From the NCBI RefSeq assembly GCF_040581485.1, contig NC_090129.1, forward strand, positions 34,148,764-34,212,763: a DNA stretch of 64,000 nucleotides. The letters run 5' to 3'. Under the pieces are notes generated by a model. The model was not told the origin of the DNA, did not search any database, and worked only from the letters and a program-made list of their open reading frames with translations. Source of the stretch: Linepithema humile (taxonomy: Eukaryota > Arthropoda > Insecta > Hymenoptera > Formicidae). A program made the position numbers and the translations under genes. Positions 26,495-39,235 of the stretch are shown in pieces (positions within the stretch are counted from its first letter, which is position 1; the number at the start of each line of letters is the position of its first letter).

Positions 26495-28639
26495 TCGTAG
26501 TTTTCCCCTCTCGTCTGCAGCTGACGCGAATCGGCGCGTCCACAGGATGGAATTTCCCAGTTTCTTGGACAGATCCTTGCAGAATTTTACTTTCGGGGAA
26601 ATTTTTGCGCCATGATTCCGTTCGCGCTTAATAATATTGCAGTTACATTTGCAGATTAAAGATTTCCGGAGATTTGAAGATCGGTCTGACTTTACGTTTA
26701 TCTAGACTACTCGGTATCGATTTATGCCTCTGGCTTAAAGATACAAGAACGTCTAAACGCGAAACACACTCTGGATTAAATTAAATTCGCCCGATGAGAT
26801 TTGACTTTTTCGGTCTGAAACCCGTCTAAAGTTCCTGTACACCGCTCTTGGAGGCGGGTAATTCCGGGAACACGGAGCACTGCTTGTCTACTTATCTATA
26901 CGACAACGGGCGTACACGTACGCAGGCATGCGAGGAACGTGACTGTGACACGTTGAGGTATCGTGCGCGCGAGAGATATATTACGCCAGCGGCGCGATCT
27001 GAAATCGATCGACTGTGACCTAGAAGGAAGGTTAATCCTGTACCAGGGTACACAGTTCCCAATTAAGACCGCAACGGCGCACCGCAATACGTGAGCGCGA
27101 CTGTCGACCCGTGCTCGACAACCAGCAATTGTACCGCGAGCGAGAAAAATGTACCACCGCTTCACAAAGCTACGTGAGTTCTATACCACGGAATAGAAAC
27201 AAGCGCCCATGGTCTTCAAACAATAATGCAATACAATAACAGAGTCTATAATGTAGAAATGACAAATGTTCTGCAGCTGAACAAATCACGTTGCCTTCTG
27301 AATTGCAACAAGAATTTATTGCTGTGATTGCTGATTGTGGATTTATCGATTATTTTACACTGGCTTTTAATTAGCGGAATTTTAATCCTTTTATTCCTGG
27401 ATACACTATAGTATAGGATACTGGATACCTTTAGTAAAGGAAAATTGAATGTCCCTTTATAATTCTGTATATCCTTTAGCTCTGGTATTCTCTTTACATT
27501 TTCTTATTTAATGGAAAAATATTATATTCCTTTTGTTTCGTCGGAATTTGATTTTTTTTCTTTAATTAAGATAAAGTTTATATTAAAAATATTTTAAATT
27601 GTACATTTTTGTGTCTAAAAAACTCTGAATTTGTAGGATTCCAGCTGGAAACTTTGCATCTTTAATTTTCTATTTCTTGCGCTTTGCGTTATAAAATCCT
27701 CGAAATTAAAAATTCTGCCCGGATTCGAAATTTATATGTTTTTACATTTTGTGAAAAAACACAAATAAATCGAATTAAATTTGCAAATGTGACTTTAAAA
27801 CTTTAAACGCAAGTTGCCGCGGTATAGAACATTTATGTTTCGAAACAAATGAAATATTTTACGTTATTGGAGCGTAGCAGGCAAGCAAATGGAGAAGTTC
27901 AATAAATAGTGATCAGCGTTTTTATCGAAACGCTGCATTGTTTGTGCTAAAATATTGATCGCGCATCGATCGCGCGCAACGACCGCCATATTCATCTTTT
28001 GATAATGCGGTCGCGTATTAATGGACCTGTCTGTGGTGACTGTCGGCATTAACCCGGATAAATGGAATAAAGTTTTCGCCGGACTGGCGGTTGGCGTGCG
28101 ATATTGCCGCGTTGTTGTTTCGTCGCAAAATGGCAGTCGCCATGCCGAAATTATTGTTTTTATTGAAAGTTTGCTTGAATAAATTCTCTCTTTTTTTTTA
28201 TCTCCCCCGGACAGCGAATCAATTGAAATGGATCGCGTAATGTAAACGGAACTGATTGAGGTAATAAATTTGCGGCGAGGAACAGCCGCGATACACTTCC
28301 GTTGCAGCACGCGGAGAAGGGAGAAAATGCACGCGCGCATCGGCCAATTAATATCCGCCGCAGGCCCTCGGCGATTCATTTATCAAAAAGTCGCGAGATC
28401 ACCGGCCGTGCCGCGATAACGAACAGCCCGAGCGATTTTTCACGCCGCACTGAAACCGCGGTCTCTTATTCCGTCGGCGTTCCCCGACGCTCGTCGTTAT
28501 CACGTTTACAGCCAATCTAGCCGTTTCGAATCTAAGTGGCAAGAAAACTCTTTTTACTCGCTTTATTTCGTTTATCGACAGAAAAATATTCAATCACCGA
28601 CTTTTTCTACGGCAAAAAGTTATTGAAAGTCTCAAACGT

Positions 28640-28760
28640 CACGGCAGACACTGCACACAGACGGAGGAAAATCATATTAATATGTTAGATTGGTCTCCGG
28701 ACATCAATCCTACAGAAAATATGTGGTCTTGTACAAAGCTAGGCAAACTTACCGTTTTTT
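28640..28760 (+). mobile_element. Tc1-like (Tc1/mariner) transposase remnant
   Basis: The frame read from 28682 gives MLDWSPDINPTENMW, preceded by TEENHIN. This matches the Tc1 transposase C-terminal signature around the last catalytic acids, usually ENNI.VLDWP..SPDLNPIENLW, where the Asp of SPD is part of the DDE/DD34E triad. About three residues between W and SPD are missing, and the rest of the transposase is not visible on either side (the frame runs on as unrelated sequence to a stop near 28815). It is therefore a small, decayed, non-functional fragment. Terminal inverted repeats were not located. Confidence 0.7.
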
Positions 28761-31700
28761 TTTTCTTCCGAGAAACGCGTTTCTTCCATCTTCATTTTTC
28801 TTGTTCCCGAATCTAAATTTTATTTTTACATCAGAAATACTTTGAATTCTAGGAGGTTTGCAATCCGTACCTTTGCATGCAATATATATTTACCTCGCGT
28901 AAATTCCAGGATTATTCGTGTACTTCTTTCCGCGGGGGGGCGGAGTTTCGCCGTGCCGTTTCTCGGCCACGTTCCCCGCGTATTCCGGGCCAGCTTCGCC
29001 GGCAGCTAGAGACCCGTAGGACGCGAAACAAAAGGGAATGAAGCGGAGAATATCCGAAAACAATACATTTTACTACGGAGCGTTCCCCGAGCGAGCCGCG
29101 AAGCCCTTCCTGCACGATACATAAATATCACCCCGCCGGAGCTGGCCATGATGCATTGCGTGCGCATCGGGTCTGCTTCTCCTTGCCAAATGTCCGCCTA
29201 GTCGCGCTAGCCAGACTTCATGTTTTCCCCCGCTGCATTAAAGTGAAAAAGTTAGCCACGGCCATCTTCGCATCGTGCATTAAACGAAGCAAGTTAACGC
29301 TTTCGGTTGCTGCTCTAAAAGCACTCAGTCTTTCCATCATATTTCGAACTTCTTCCTTGCGTGTTGATACCACAAATCGGTTAATTGTTTATTGTTTTTT
29401 TAATAAAATATTGCTTTTTAGATCAAAATGATTATAATTGTTGACAATTGCATAAAAGATGATAATTATACTAAAAACGTTCTCGACACTGAACTGATAT
29501 ATACACACAGTCTTCATGGATGACGAAATTGATTGATTGATCGGTTAATCTTTGGTGAAATGTCAAGTTCGACAAGCTTGACAAGTTACATCAAAAAGTT
29601 ACGAAAATTCGGGAAAAATATCAGTGAGATCGGATTGAAATATAGGGCGGGACGTTAAGAGTGATAACTCGAGTTCTTCTGATTCATTCCCGATAACAAC
29701 ACTAGGTATGTATTTTTCTCATCCGCATCAGAGTTCCCGGTTAAAATCCATCTCTTGCAGGAAAACAAAGAACCGAGGCTATAATAAACCCTCACCCCGC
29801 GGTTCCCCGCCGCCCCTCTTGAGTACCGGGAATATTGTTTCGCGTCAAGGAGCCGTTTTTAAAGCATTAATTTATATTCCCACCAATTCTAGACATTCTT
29901 TTGCTTTATATAAATCCGGTTTTATTGGAATTTTTTAGACAAGCCTTTAAAATCCTCTAGATGACTCCTCTTTCGGTCGTTGTTATGATGTCGTTGTTAT
30001 CTCACATTATTGACACGTAGAAATAGAATATAATTTTAATACAACTTGCATTTTGTTCAAATAAAGTTGTCACAAACACGATCGACGTAAAGGTAAAAGA
30101 GAAATCCAAGAACCACAGATTTTAGCATCGCTTTTATGTTCCCGAAAAATTTACATATCTTCACTTCTTCACGGTTGATTTTGCAAAAAGAGGTTTCAGT
30201 ATAGCCGTTTTGCAGACGTTGTACATGCACGAGGGCGACGTAAGTCGATCCATTTGGGTGGCTACGATGTTCCGGCAATATCGACTGGCCGGAGATTTAT
30301 AGAGACGCCCCGAGAATTTTATCGGGGGCCGTTGATCGATTTATCGGGGTGCCTGCTGCCGACTGCGGACCTATCCGGCTCGAAAGAAAGGCCTTATGCA
30401 CGAAAAGAGGAAAGCCGTCGCTGACTTGACCATAAATTAGAGCGATTTTTCGCGCCTTGGCCGTGATTTACAACTCTGCCAAGTGCAAACGCGAAGCTAT
30501 CATCGTCCTTGTACTGAGCCATCTTCCGCTCCCTAAAGTCTTTATCTTTAATTCTTAGCATCTTGTTCTCTCTCTCTCTCTTTCTCTATTAATTTGTTTT
30601 TAATTTCAGTACACTTTTGAATTATTAAATGTTCCGAATATTTATGTTTTTAAATTTATTTAATTTATATTATATTTATATTAAGTCTACTAACCGAATT
30701 AAAATTAAAGTTTTTTTTCAAATTTGCTAAAACTTTTAACTCTGCAGATGTTTAGATTTTTTAATCAGTAATATTCTTTATTCTACAATTTTTAATTATT
30801 TTTCGAGTTATTTTAGTTAAATCTGAAGAATCTTAGTTCTTTAAATTCTTAGAAAGCAACTTCAATTTGCGGTTTATGTATGTACGCTATAGCTTTCTTG
30901 GTCCTTTCATCCTCTAAACTTCAATCCTCACGTCTGCACGTCTTCCATTTCTGACATTTAGTACTTCTCTTTAGATCTTTTACTCTTCGGTTCCTTGACT
31001 ACTTCTACTTTTGACACTCACCGAATTTTCGATCCTTGCATCCCCGGAATGGCGAGAAGGGAAGACATTAAATATTGACATTTCTTCATCCAAAATTCCA
31101 CGTTACCACCTTTGATACGAATCCCATCAGCTCGGTAACCATCGTGCAAAGCTAAAAATCCTAGACGAGGCAGTAATAACGGCTTTTGCGGTGTCACTTG
31201 TAATTGCCGCTGAAATATCGCACTCGATATATCTGACATATCTGATACGTTAGTTTAAAAAAAATACTCTTTTTAAACGCGGATTGTATTTAACAAAACG
31301 CAGTATATTTTTATTTACAACTTCTGTCAAACTGTATATTTTTTAGACGTATTTTTTCAGAAGATTCTACGAGAAAAGCAATACATGGTATAAATAGCAA
31401 TTTAAAAAATTCACAACATTTTATGTGAATGTTGTTAAAAAGAATTTTTTATAGAGAAAAATTTCAAGTTTTTTTGTAAATTCAAGTCTGTATTGCTAAT
31501 GTTAATTACGTTTGACAAAAGGTATTTATCGTGTCAAAGGTATTTAGTATGTCAGTAAAATTAATTATTCTAGTTATTAATAGTGATTTTGCGATAGAAT
31601 AAAAAAAATGAACAATCTCAACCATTGCGATTTTCAAATAAACCATTAATTTTGATTTAAATATTATTAAAAACAATGTAATATTTTAATTTTACATTTA

Positions 31701-32737
31701 ATTTATTTTGATATTGCTTATTTTAAAATAACTATGGCAAAATTATAAATATAATAATACAGTAGATGCAGTAATATTATATGTACACGTAAGGTTTTTT
31801 AATAAAATTTCTTCTTAGAATAATTTTGATGCAAATATCGAAACACTGTTGCAAGAAAATATTTTACATTTTCTCTCTGGAGTTGTATTTCCATATTTAT
31901 TAATATTCCGAATATTTTCTCTATATGTTTATTCGCGTAAGCCAAATTAATTTCGATAAAAACCGCCTGGCGCGAGATAAACGAGCGCGGGATTTCAATA
32001 AACATTCCGCGTAGTTAATTGGTAATTAAGGGTCTAAAAACTCATCGACTATGGAAATGTAATTTCCGATATCGATGGAAAAAAGGGGTGAAGAGGGGCG
32101 GTCTTTTATTCACGACGGAATTTATGGTCACCATATCTTCCTGAAGCTGGATCGGAAATTCAAGCAATAGCAGTAAAATATTTCTCCCTGATGGAATTTT
32201 TTCCATCAATTTTATACATATGGACCACGCGGAATGCTGGACTCATTCTGAGAGCAACGTACAGCAATAGAAGGTAATAGTAGAAGGAAGGAATTCTGCG
32301 GCTATTCTATGAGAATCGAGTGGCTTCATCTACAGTGGGAAAAAATGTAAAGTAAAAAATTAGCTCTAATTTTTATAAATGTACAAATACTGTGTAAAAT
32401 ATTCGCTGTTATTATTATAAAAGTACACTACTTTTTGATATTAAATGTTACTATTTTATAAGCACGTTCCATTCAGAAATTTTAATAAAAACATTCATAA
32501 TCTTTAATAAAAATAATAAAAGTCAAAAAATTAAATTTATTATTAATAATAAATTAAATAGCTATGTAATAAATCCTCTCTTTAAAAAGATATGTTACCA
32601 ATATCTCGACAATATCGAAGTACATTATTGCGTTTTTTTCACAATGCCAAAAATTTCAATTAAAATAACAATTAATGCAACACAATACGGTTTTTGTGAT
32701 AATGTTAACATTTAGTGTAGAATTTCATAAATGGAAA
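28761..32737. other. No gene seen: non-coding DNA after the Tc1 remnant
   Basis: A GC-rich island at about 28920-29260, including a G8 run near 28935, is followed by mostly AT-rich DNA, with moderate islands at 29790-29850 and 30220-30550. No exon or RNA gene is recognised. Confidence 0.55.
30566..30588. repeat. CT microsatellite
   Basis: (TC)n tract at the edge of an AT-rich block. Confidence 0.85.
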
Positions 32738-33100
32738 ATGTTAAAATATATATTTTATTTATTATTAGACACTAGAATTTTATACTACAAGAATTGGTGG
32801 GCCTAGAACTTTACTGTGATGCATTGAAATCTTATATTCTAGAATTCTAGATTATTTCTTTGTTTAAGATATAAGATTTCAATGCATTACAGTAAGGAAA
32901 ATGAGCATTCTAAAGTTCTGGGCTTATTAAATGTTATGATATAAGTTTCTAAAGTACATTTTAACATTCCAGACTATTTCTTTCTTTAAAATATAAGATT
33001 TCAATATATCGCAGTAAAATTCTAGGCCTGCCAAATAATATGATATAAGGTTCTAAAGCATAAAAATGAATAAAATGTACATTAATGTTAACATATACAT
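32738..33100. repeat. Palindromic MITE-like repeat, copy 1
   Basis: The core is a 26-bp inverted repeat, 32811-32836 against 32870-32895 (25 of 26 paired), around a loop with the perfect palindrome TCTAGAATTCTAGA. It is followed by a second partial unit (ATATAAGATTTCAAT at about 32992-33006). The outer ends, around 32738-32763 and 33066-33095, are imperfect inverted repeats of each other built on TAAAATGTACATT-type sequence. There is no coding potential. It resembles a MITE or fold-back element; the family is not identified and target-site duplications were not resolved. Confidence 0.65.
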
Positions 33101-33565
33101 TTTATTTCGGCAAAACTTATCGTGTTTTCCAAGTGCAAAATAATCATAAAAATCCGAAATTAAACTTCCCTTTATTGTATAATATATTCTTATTATGTTG
33201 ATGTTGTATGTCGCAATGCATCGATGCATTGAAATAAGCGAGCAATATCGAGATCAGTTGAGTTAGCCAATTGTCAAAAAAATACAATTTACATGTTTGA
33301 ATAATTCAAATGTATAAAATATTCGAACTTTATCTGACCCTAATATACATATACATATATGAGTGTCATGATAAGAGCATGTGCAGTGCGCATAAGCATC
33401 CGCAGCGTGAAAAATCGAGGAGATCCGTTTTTGTCGCAGATCGTCAATTTTTCGCTGATTTATAGCGTTTTGAAAATTCGGCAGGTGCGTCGTCTAAAAA
33501 TAGCGCGGAATGCGGACACGCCCGGCACTGGAATGCGTGGATTGCGGTAATAGCTATTTTTATAC

Positions 33566-33598
33566 TACGGCCTTGTACGGCCTTGAACGGCCTTGAAC
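33566..33598. repeat. Tandem 10-mer ACGGCCTTGW, three copies
   Basis: ACGGCCTTG occurs three times at exact 10-base spacing, followed by a degenerate AACCTTC end. It sits 45 bases before the perfect hairpin in the same island. Confidence 0.85.
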
Positions 33599-33641
33599 CT
33601 TCTAAAACTAGACCCCTGCTAGACCCGCGAAACGTGGGGTG

Positions 33642-33675
33642 CTTCGACATAAGTCAACTTTGACTTATGTCGAAG
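33642..33675. repeat. Perfect 16-bp inverted repeat, 2-base loop
   Basis: CTTCGACATAAGTCAA is followed by CT and the exact reverse complement. It lies in a GC-richer island between the two palindromic repeat copies. It could be a fold-back remnant or a cruciform-prone site; nothing around it suggests a terminator. Confidence 0.9.
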
Positions 33676-33829
33676 TCATTTGAGGTGACATATGTGATCG
33701 ATTGGTCGGTGAGATCTTAGTCTCGCTGTGACAGCTGTAATTTGTGGGGAGGCTATAGTGGCTAACAAGTGTCATACGAAAGATAAGAGTCTAGCATTAA
33801 TAAAATCAGAATCATTAATCGCACTTATT

Positions 33830-34185
33830 AACTTTACTGCGATGCATTGAAATTTTATATTCTAGAATTCTAGAGCATTTTTTGGTTTAAAGTATAAGAT
33901 TTCAATACATTGCAATAAAATTTTAGGCCAAATGATAAGATATAAGATTCTAAACCATAAAAATGAATAAAAAGTACATTAATGTTAAAATGTACATTTC
34001 ATTTATTTTCATGCTTTAAAATCTTATATCATAACATTTGGTGGGCTTAGAAGTTTAGAATTCACATTTTCTTTACTAAATATATTAAAATCTTATATTA
34101 AAAATCTTATATCAAAATCTTATATTTCAAAGAAAGAAATAGTCTAGAATGTTAAAATGTACATTTTATTTATTTTATTCACATT
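33830..34185. repeat. Palindromic MITE-like repeat, copy 2
   Basis: Same family as the copy about 1 kb upstream: inverted repeat 33834-33859 against 33893-33918 (22 of 26 paired) with the same TCTAGAATTCTAGA loop palindrome. An inverted set of units runs to 34185: TTAAAATCTTATAT repeated three times, then AGTCTAGAATGTTAAAATGT. The centre at about 33960-34010 (ATGAATAAAAAGTACATT against AATGTACATTTCATTTAT) is itself an inverted repeat, so this looks like two units joined head to head. Confidence 0.65.
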
Positions 34186-36429
34186 AATAGTATACTAAAA
34201 AATGAAACAGTTTAATATTATAATATAAAATAATGATGTAAGTAAAATCATTTTACGTATTTTGATTAAATGAGCCTAAGAGGCTATCATAATCTGTGCA
34301 GGAATAAATAATGAGAAATTTTTTAAACAGATAGTTTTTTAAATTTTCTTAAATGTTATCTAAAAAACTCGCATTTTACGAACTTAAATCTTGGAAAGCG
34401 AACTCGGGCATGATGTTTTATCCTTATCTGGTAGTTGCCATGGGCGTCTTGGATTATCATAGCTGCTAAAATGGTTGGATGAACACGACGCCATAGTCGC
34501 TTTACATTAATCCATTAAAACGGGTCACGCCTGACGCAGTAAAGTTAATATAAGTAAATTAGAAATTTATCTAACATCTGCTTCACTCGTGTATTTTATA
34601 ATGAGATCGCCGAGCGCCACTCATTACTTCGGGATGCTTCCTTTTTAAATGAGAGGCGATAGAACGCTAATATATTTTAGACACTCTCTTTAGACCACCT
34701 GAACAAAGTGTCTTTTTCTCTCAAAATGACAAATACTAAGAAATTTATTAATATATACAACATTTTCGAGAAGATTCTATGGTTATATCGATAACCAATA
34801 AATAAGAACTGACACAATCTATATAGTTTATCTCTATAATTCAAGGCATCTTAAAATACATTTTAGAATAGCTATTAGCTATTTAGTATTTCATATAAAA
34901 CAAAAAGAGAGGGAGAGAGAGAATCAAGTATTACAAGTAAGCTGGTTGAAAAATGCGTATATTTACTTGTTTAAAATTAACGACATGTTAGAATAATCTA
35001 CATTAATAAGTATTCTCTTCTATTATATATATATCATCCTGAACACCGTTTTAAACATTTTGTGTTAATTGTTGAAAAATATTTATTAAGAAATTATTTA
35101 TTCGTCGAATTGTTAGGATTAAGATTTTAATTAAAGTTATTTGGCCCCGAAAAATTTTACAACGAAATAGGTTTTAATTACAATTAATTTTTAAATTTAA
35201 ATTAGAAACACGAACACACACATATACATTTAATTAGATTATTAATTTTAATTCCGAATTAAATTTTTTTATCTCGAGTTATGACGACTTTTCGAATTAT
35301 ATGATCAAACGCTTTCAGTAATCAATCTTTTTAAACAAAAAAAGTTTTTATGAGGATCAAATTCTTTTCAAATTTAATTTTAAAACAATTTGGACTTAAT
35401 AAAAATTATTCTTTGAACATATGTTGGATATTAAAAGCATCTTTGGATAATTTTCAAATGTAATTTACTTTGCTGAAAATAACTGAATTTATTTCACTAC
35501 TAAAAAGATATTCTATGTCATATTTTATATCACTAATAATGTTCGAACTAAATAATGACTAAGAATTTTTCGTTTTCAAATAGACAATATTTTTTATGGA
35601 CTGTGGATGGTCTTTTTAACGGCAAGCACGCAATGTTGGCATGCGGAAAATCCGCTTTATAAACGTGTCATCATCGAGTCGACAGGCGATGAGAACTCAT
35701 GTGCCGATAACCCCATCGCGATCCATCATCAGGCTGGGCGATACACGACAATAGCTTCGCTCTCATTAATTATTTTTTTTTGGCTCCCTTTCGTTTTTTC
35801 GTGTTCGTGTTCCAAAACCGCGCGCGTCACGGCTGTTTACCGTCCCCGCATCCAGCTGTGCCGCCATGAATGGCTTCCGGTAGGCGAGAGAGGCAAACCG
35901 GTTGTTATCATCTATCAAGTGCCATCGTCGCGGACAGACACTGTCAGCAAAATCGCGACGCTTTGTTGGTGTTCTCCGGTCGAGATTTGTCGCCAGCACG
36001 AATCCGGCGTTCCCGAGATATGGGGTATTAAAAAATCGCCGCGTAAAAAATCCTTGATCGAGGCAGAATTTGAAACTTTGTCAAATATCACAATCAAATT
36101 TCTCCATGTTATCTCCTTTATTAATTCTAATATTCTTTTGTGAAAATAAACTTTTTATTAATAATACTATCTTTTCTGTTATGTACAAGAGAGTTATTTT
36201 TCTATTTTCTTGTTACAAAACAAAAAATATTGTCGGTTAAAAATAGTAACAAAAGAATATTGTTACATCTATTTCAAAAATAAATAACAGAAAAATCAAT
36301 AGTTCTGCTTCACTTTTGACGTATTCTTGAAGCAATGAATAAATAAAAGGAGGGAAAAGAAAATCAGTCTCGATCCTGCAAAAAATATAAAATAATATAA
36401 ATGTAATGAATTTTACTGTATTTTATTTT

Positions 36430-36457
36430 ATCTTATTCTAAGTATCTTATTCTAAGT
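36430..36457. repeat. Perfect 14-bp tandem duplication
   Basis: ATCTTATTCTAAGT occurs twice without a gap. Confidence 0.9.
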
Positions 36458-37327
36458 TTTTTTTTGCTCCTTCTAACTTCTATTTACTCATTTTTAGAAA
36501 ACAAAAGTTTTCGCAATTTGTCAAAACTTATGTTCTTCTCTTTGTAAGAGCTCTCGAGAAACAGAAGGGTCTCTGTTGACTTTTTATCATGCAATTATGT
36601 GAGCCTTTATTGTGTTGCGTACGTGCAGAATATTACGACAAGAATTTCAACAAGAATTTCATTTCGGCACAATTGTGATTTCACTATGCAGTCTAACGGC
36701 TATGCAGCCTCTTGTAGCTCGGGAATATTCGAGAGGTTTTTAATTAGAATCGAAATGAGTTTTTAATAATGCAATGCTAATTAATAAAATATCATTAATA
36801 TTGATTAATGAAAGCCTGTACGAACTCTGAATGAAGAACTCTGTGTTACACAGAACAATGTTCCAATTGCCTCTTAAGGCAAAGTTATTTTTATCATTTT
36901 AATAATATTATTTCTGACGTCAGTATTCAATCGATAAGCTCTCTCTTACTGTTCAAGTAAAAGGGTTTTGTTCCAAGTAACAAAGAAAATGTTCCTTAAT
37001 AATAAATTATCTAGACTTTATTTAAGGGAAGGAAAAGGGAAAATTTGAGCATTATACTACATTTGTCCGGAAAATTTACAGACGGGTCTAGAACTCGTCA
37101 CGCCATATCGCAGTTGTCCCCGACTATCGATTGTGCCCTGCAGCAACTGTTGCCGCGTCTCGTGACCCGGCTTAAACTAGAAAATATTTCCTTGTAATCA
37201 TTTTCATGGCATAAAATTCCTCCATAAAAAACACTGTCCATAAAAATAAAAGATCCGTTTATACGTTTTTGATGCTTAATTTGTATGAATTAAGAACTTT
37301 TTGCCAAACGCGTTTTATAAAATTGCT

Positions 37328-37385
37328 TTGAGTATTAATATACAAGTATATTAAGTAAGTTAATATACTTGTATATTGAGTATTA
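37328..37385. repeat. 18-bp perfect inverted repeat inside 10-bp direct repeats
   Basis: AATATACAAGTATATTAA (37337-37354), spacer GTAAG, then the exact reverse complement (37360-37377). TTGAGTATTA flanks the structure at 37328-37337 and 37376-37385. The layout resembles a small hairpin insertion with a duplicated target, but the direct repeats overlap the stem ends by one or two bases, so slippage is an alternative. Confidence 0.85.
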
Positions 37386-39159
37386 AATAAAATTGAATAT
37401 TAAATCATATAAAGACAAAAAGACTCGAATTAAATTTTAATGACAATATTCTTTTTTAAAATTGAAGATATTAAATGTTGCGATGTAAGATTTATATATA
37501 TAAATTAAATTTTGATTTAATATGATATAAAGTCTACTAGAGTTTTATTCAGAAAAAATGGTATAATTTTCAATACAAAATTTGCGAAAATTTTTTAAAA
37601 ATTACTAACTTTTATTTTAAAAAATTAACAGAAGAATATTTGTTGAATAGAATTTGACTTTTTTCACTTTTCGTGTTTCTCCGTCTTTCAAGTGAAATCT
37701 GTTTCACTTTTCATAACTATTTAAACACGAATCTCGACGGTTGCGCTCGAAAAATCTCGTTTCGATATAATGACGAAACTTCCCTCAGGCTGCTCGGCCA
37801 AAATTATCCGCCAACTGTTCGAGACGAGGACACGTATAATGCGGTCGATTATATGAAGGATCCGAGCGAACGAACGAACGAGCGAACGAAAAAAGCGCCG
37901 CGGTGCTTTTTACATATCTAATATGAGCAAAATTATACAATGCGGAAATCTCGGCCGGCAATGGGACTCGTCTATCCTCGTTTATGCTCCTTATCGGCGC
38001 TCGCGGGACAAGAGAAAATTCGAAATGCACGAAAATCTTAAATGTTCTTTTATTGCTCCTTTTTCGTAGCCTGTCGCTCTTCCAGCCGATCTACGGGACA
38101 GATTTCACAAATTCAGATTCACTCACTCTCTCGCGGCTAGAAGGGAGATAACGGAAAAGGGATATGTACAGCAGTTTGAGCTTGTTCGCCGGATAAGAAG
38201 ACCAACCTCTATGTCGGACTTACAATTGAACACGTAGTTAACGCGTTAAGCGAAATTTCACGGTATTATTCCTATTTCAGTCTACAATGTCTACTACAAT
38301 GTCTTTGTCAAACACGTCAGAAGGATAATATATACTAGAGAGTGAGAGATAGAGAGAATAAAGTGTCAAATCTGGAAATTGTATGAATAAAAGTACAGTT
38401 GCAAAAGAGAATCCGTAAATAAAACAGCAGAAACAGCGGAAAAGTATTTTTATTATTATTTCAGATCAACGTGCCGAAACAATTCCGATCGAATATATTG
38501 ACGGAATTAAAGAGACGTAATTAAATTAATATCGAGGAGAATTTGTTGTGAAGAATCTCAAGTATCACTCGAGACGAGAGCAATACGAGAGCTGCGTTTA
38601 TGGTCATCGATTTGATGAATTCTCTAACTTTCGAACAGAATGCTCAAGATATTTAATTTATTCAACTCTCGAAATCGTCCAATCTAATTTTGTTTCGACG
38701 AGTTCTGAATTTTCAAACTGAATAGCTTTTATCAACAATTTATTATCCTGCAAGAAAGGATGGATATTCACCTGCAGAATAAACGTTACTCCGTTGATTG
38801 ATCACGTAGAGCAGTCGTTGCGACATTTCTAATAAGACGAGCGTATAGCTACATCCGGTATACGTGTCGCTTCTGGACTACATGCAAGCTTTTACCACGG
38901 CAATCTCGCTGTGAATACATGCAATGAATGCAGCCATAATAACCGCATCGTCGTCATCCTTATCTGTACATCGTAATCCCGTTTGTGTCACTGTAGCTCG
39001 CAGAACGAACCGATAAAGTGCGCTGCATTATAGTTGCACTCAACCTTGCCTATTTATCTTTTATTTTTTTCTTTTCATTCTCTCCCGCGCGTTCGTATAT
39101 GCAATAAAATTGAAAAGACAAGATATTAAAAGTAAAAAGAACTTTTACTTCTGTGGAAA

Positions 39160-39235
39160 TGTCTTTTTTAAAATGTCTTTGAGAAAGACGTCTTTTTTTC
39201 GGGATGCCTTTAAAACGTCTTTAAAACATCTCTCT
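39160..39235. repeat. AAGACGTCTTT-type short repeat, copy A
   Basis: AAAGACGTCTTT (self-complementary), then ATGCCTTTAAAACGTCTTTAAAAC. Related sequence occurs near 60017-60056. The family is unknown, and no inverted-repeat ends are visible. Confidence 0.45.

Larger units (their letters stand above)
15501..28600. other. No gene seen: further GC-rich islands
   Basis: GC-richer islands lie at about 16190-16610, 17110-17290, 17900-18200, 19030-19560, 22030-22650, 23400-23600, 24170-24990, 25190-25720, 26860-27180 and 27960-28520, with AT-rich DNA between. Open frames at 16120-16611 (+), 17917-18369 (+) and 27864-28379 (-) were read and matched to nothing. Confidence 0.55.

Noticed and set aside
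27864..28379. 171-codon minus-strand open frame
   Set aside because: No recognisable motif; the sequence runs from AT-rich into a GC-rich island without coding-like periodicity that I can see.
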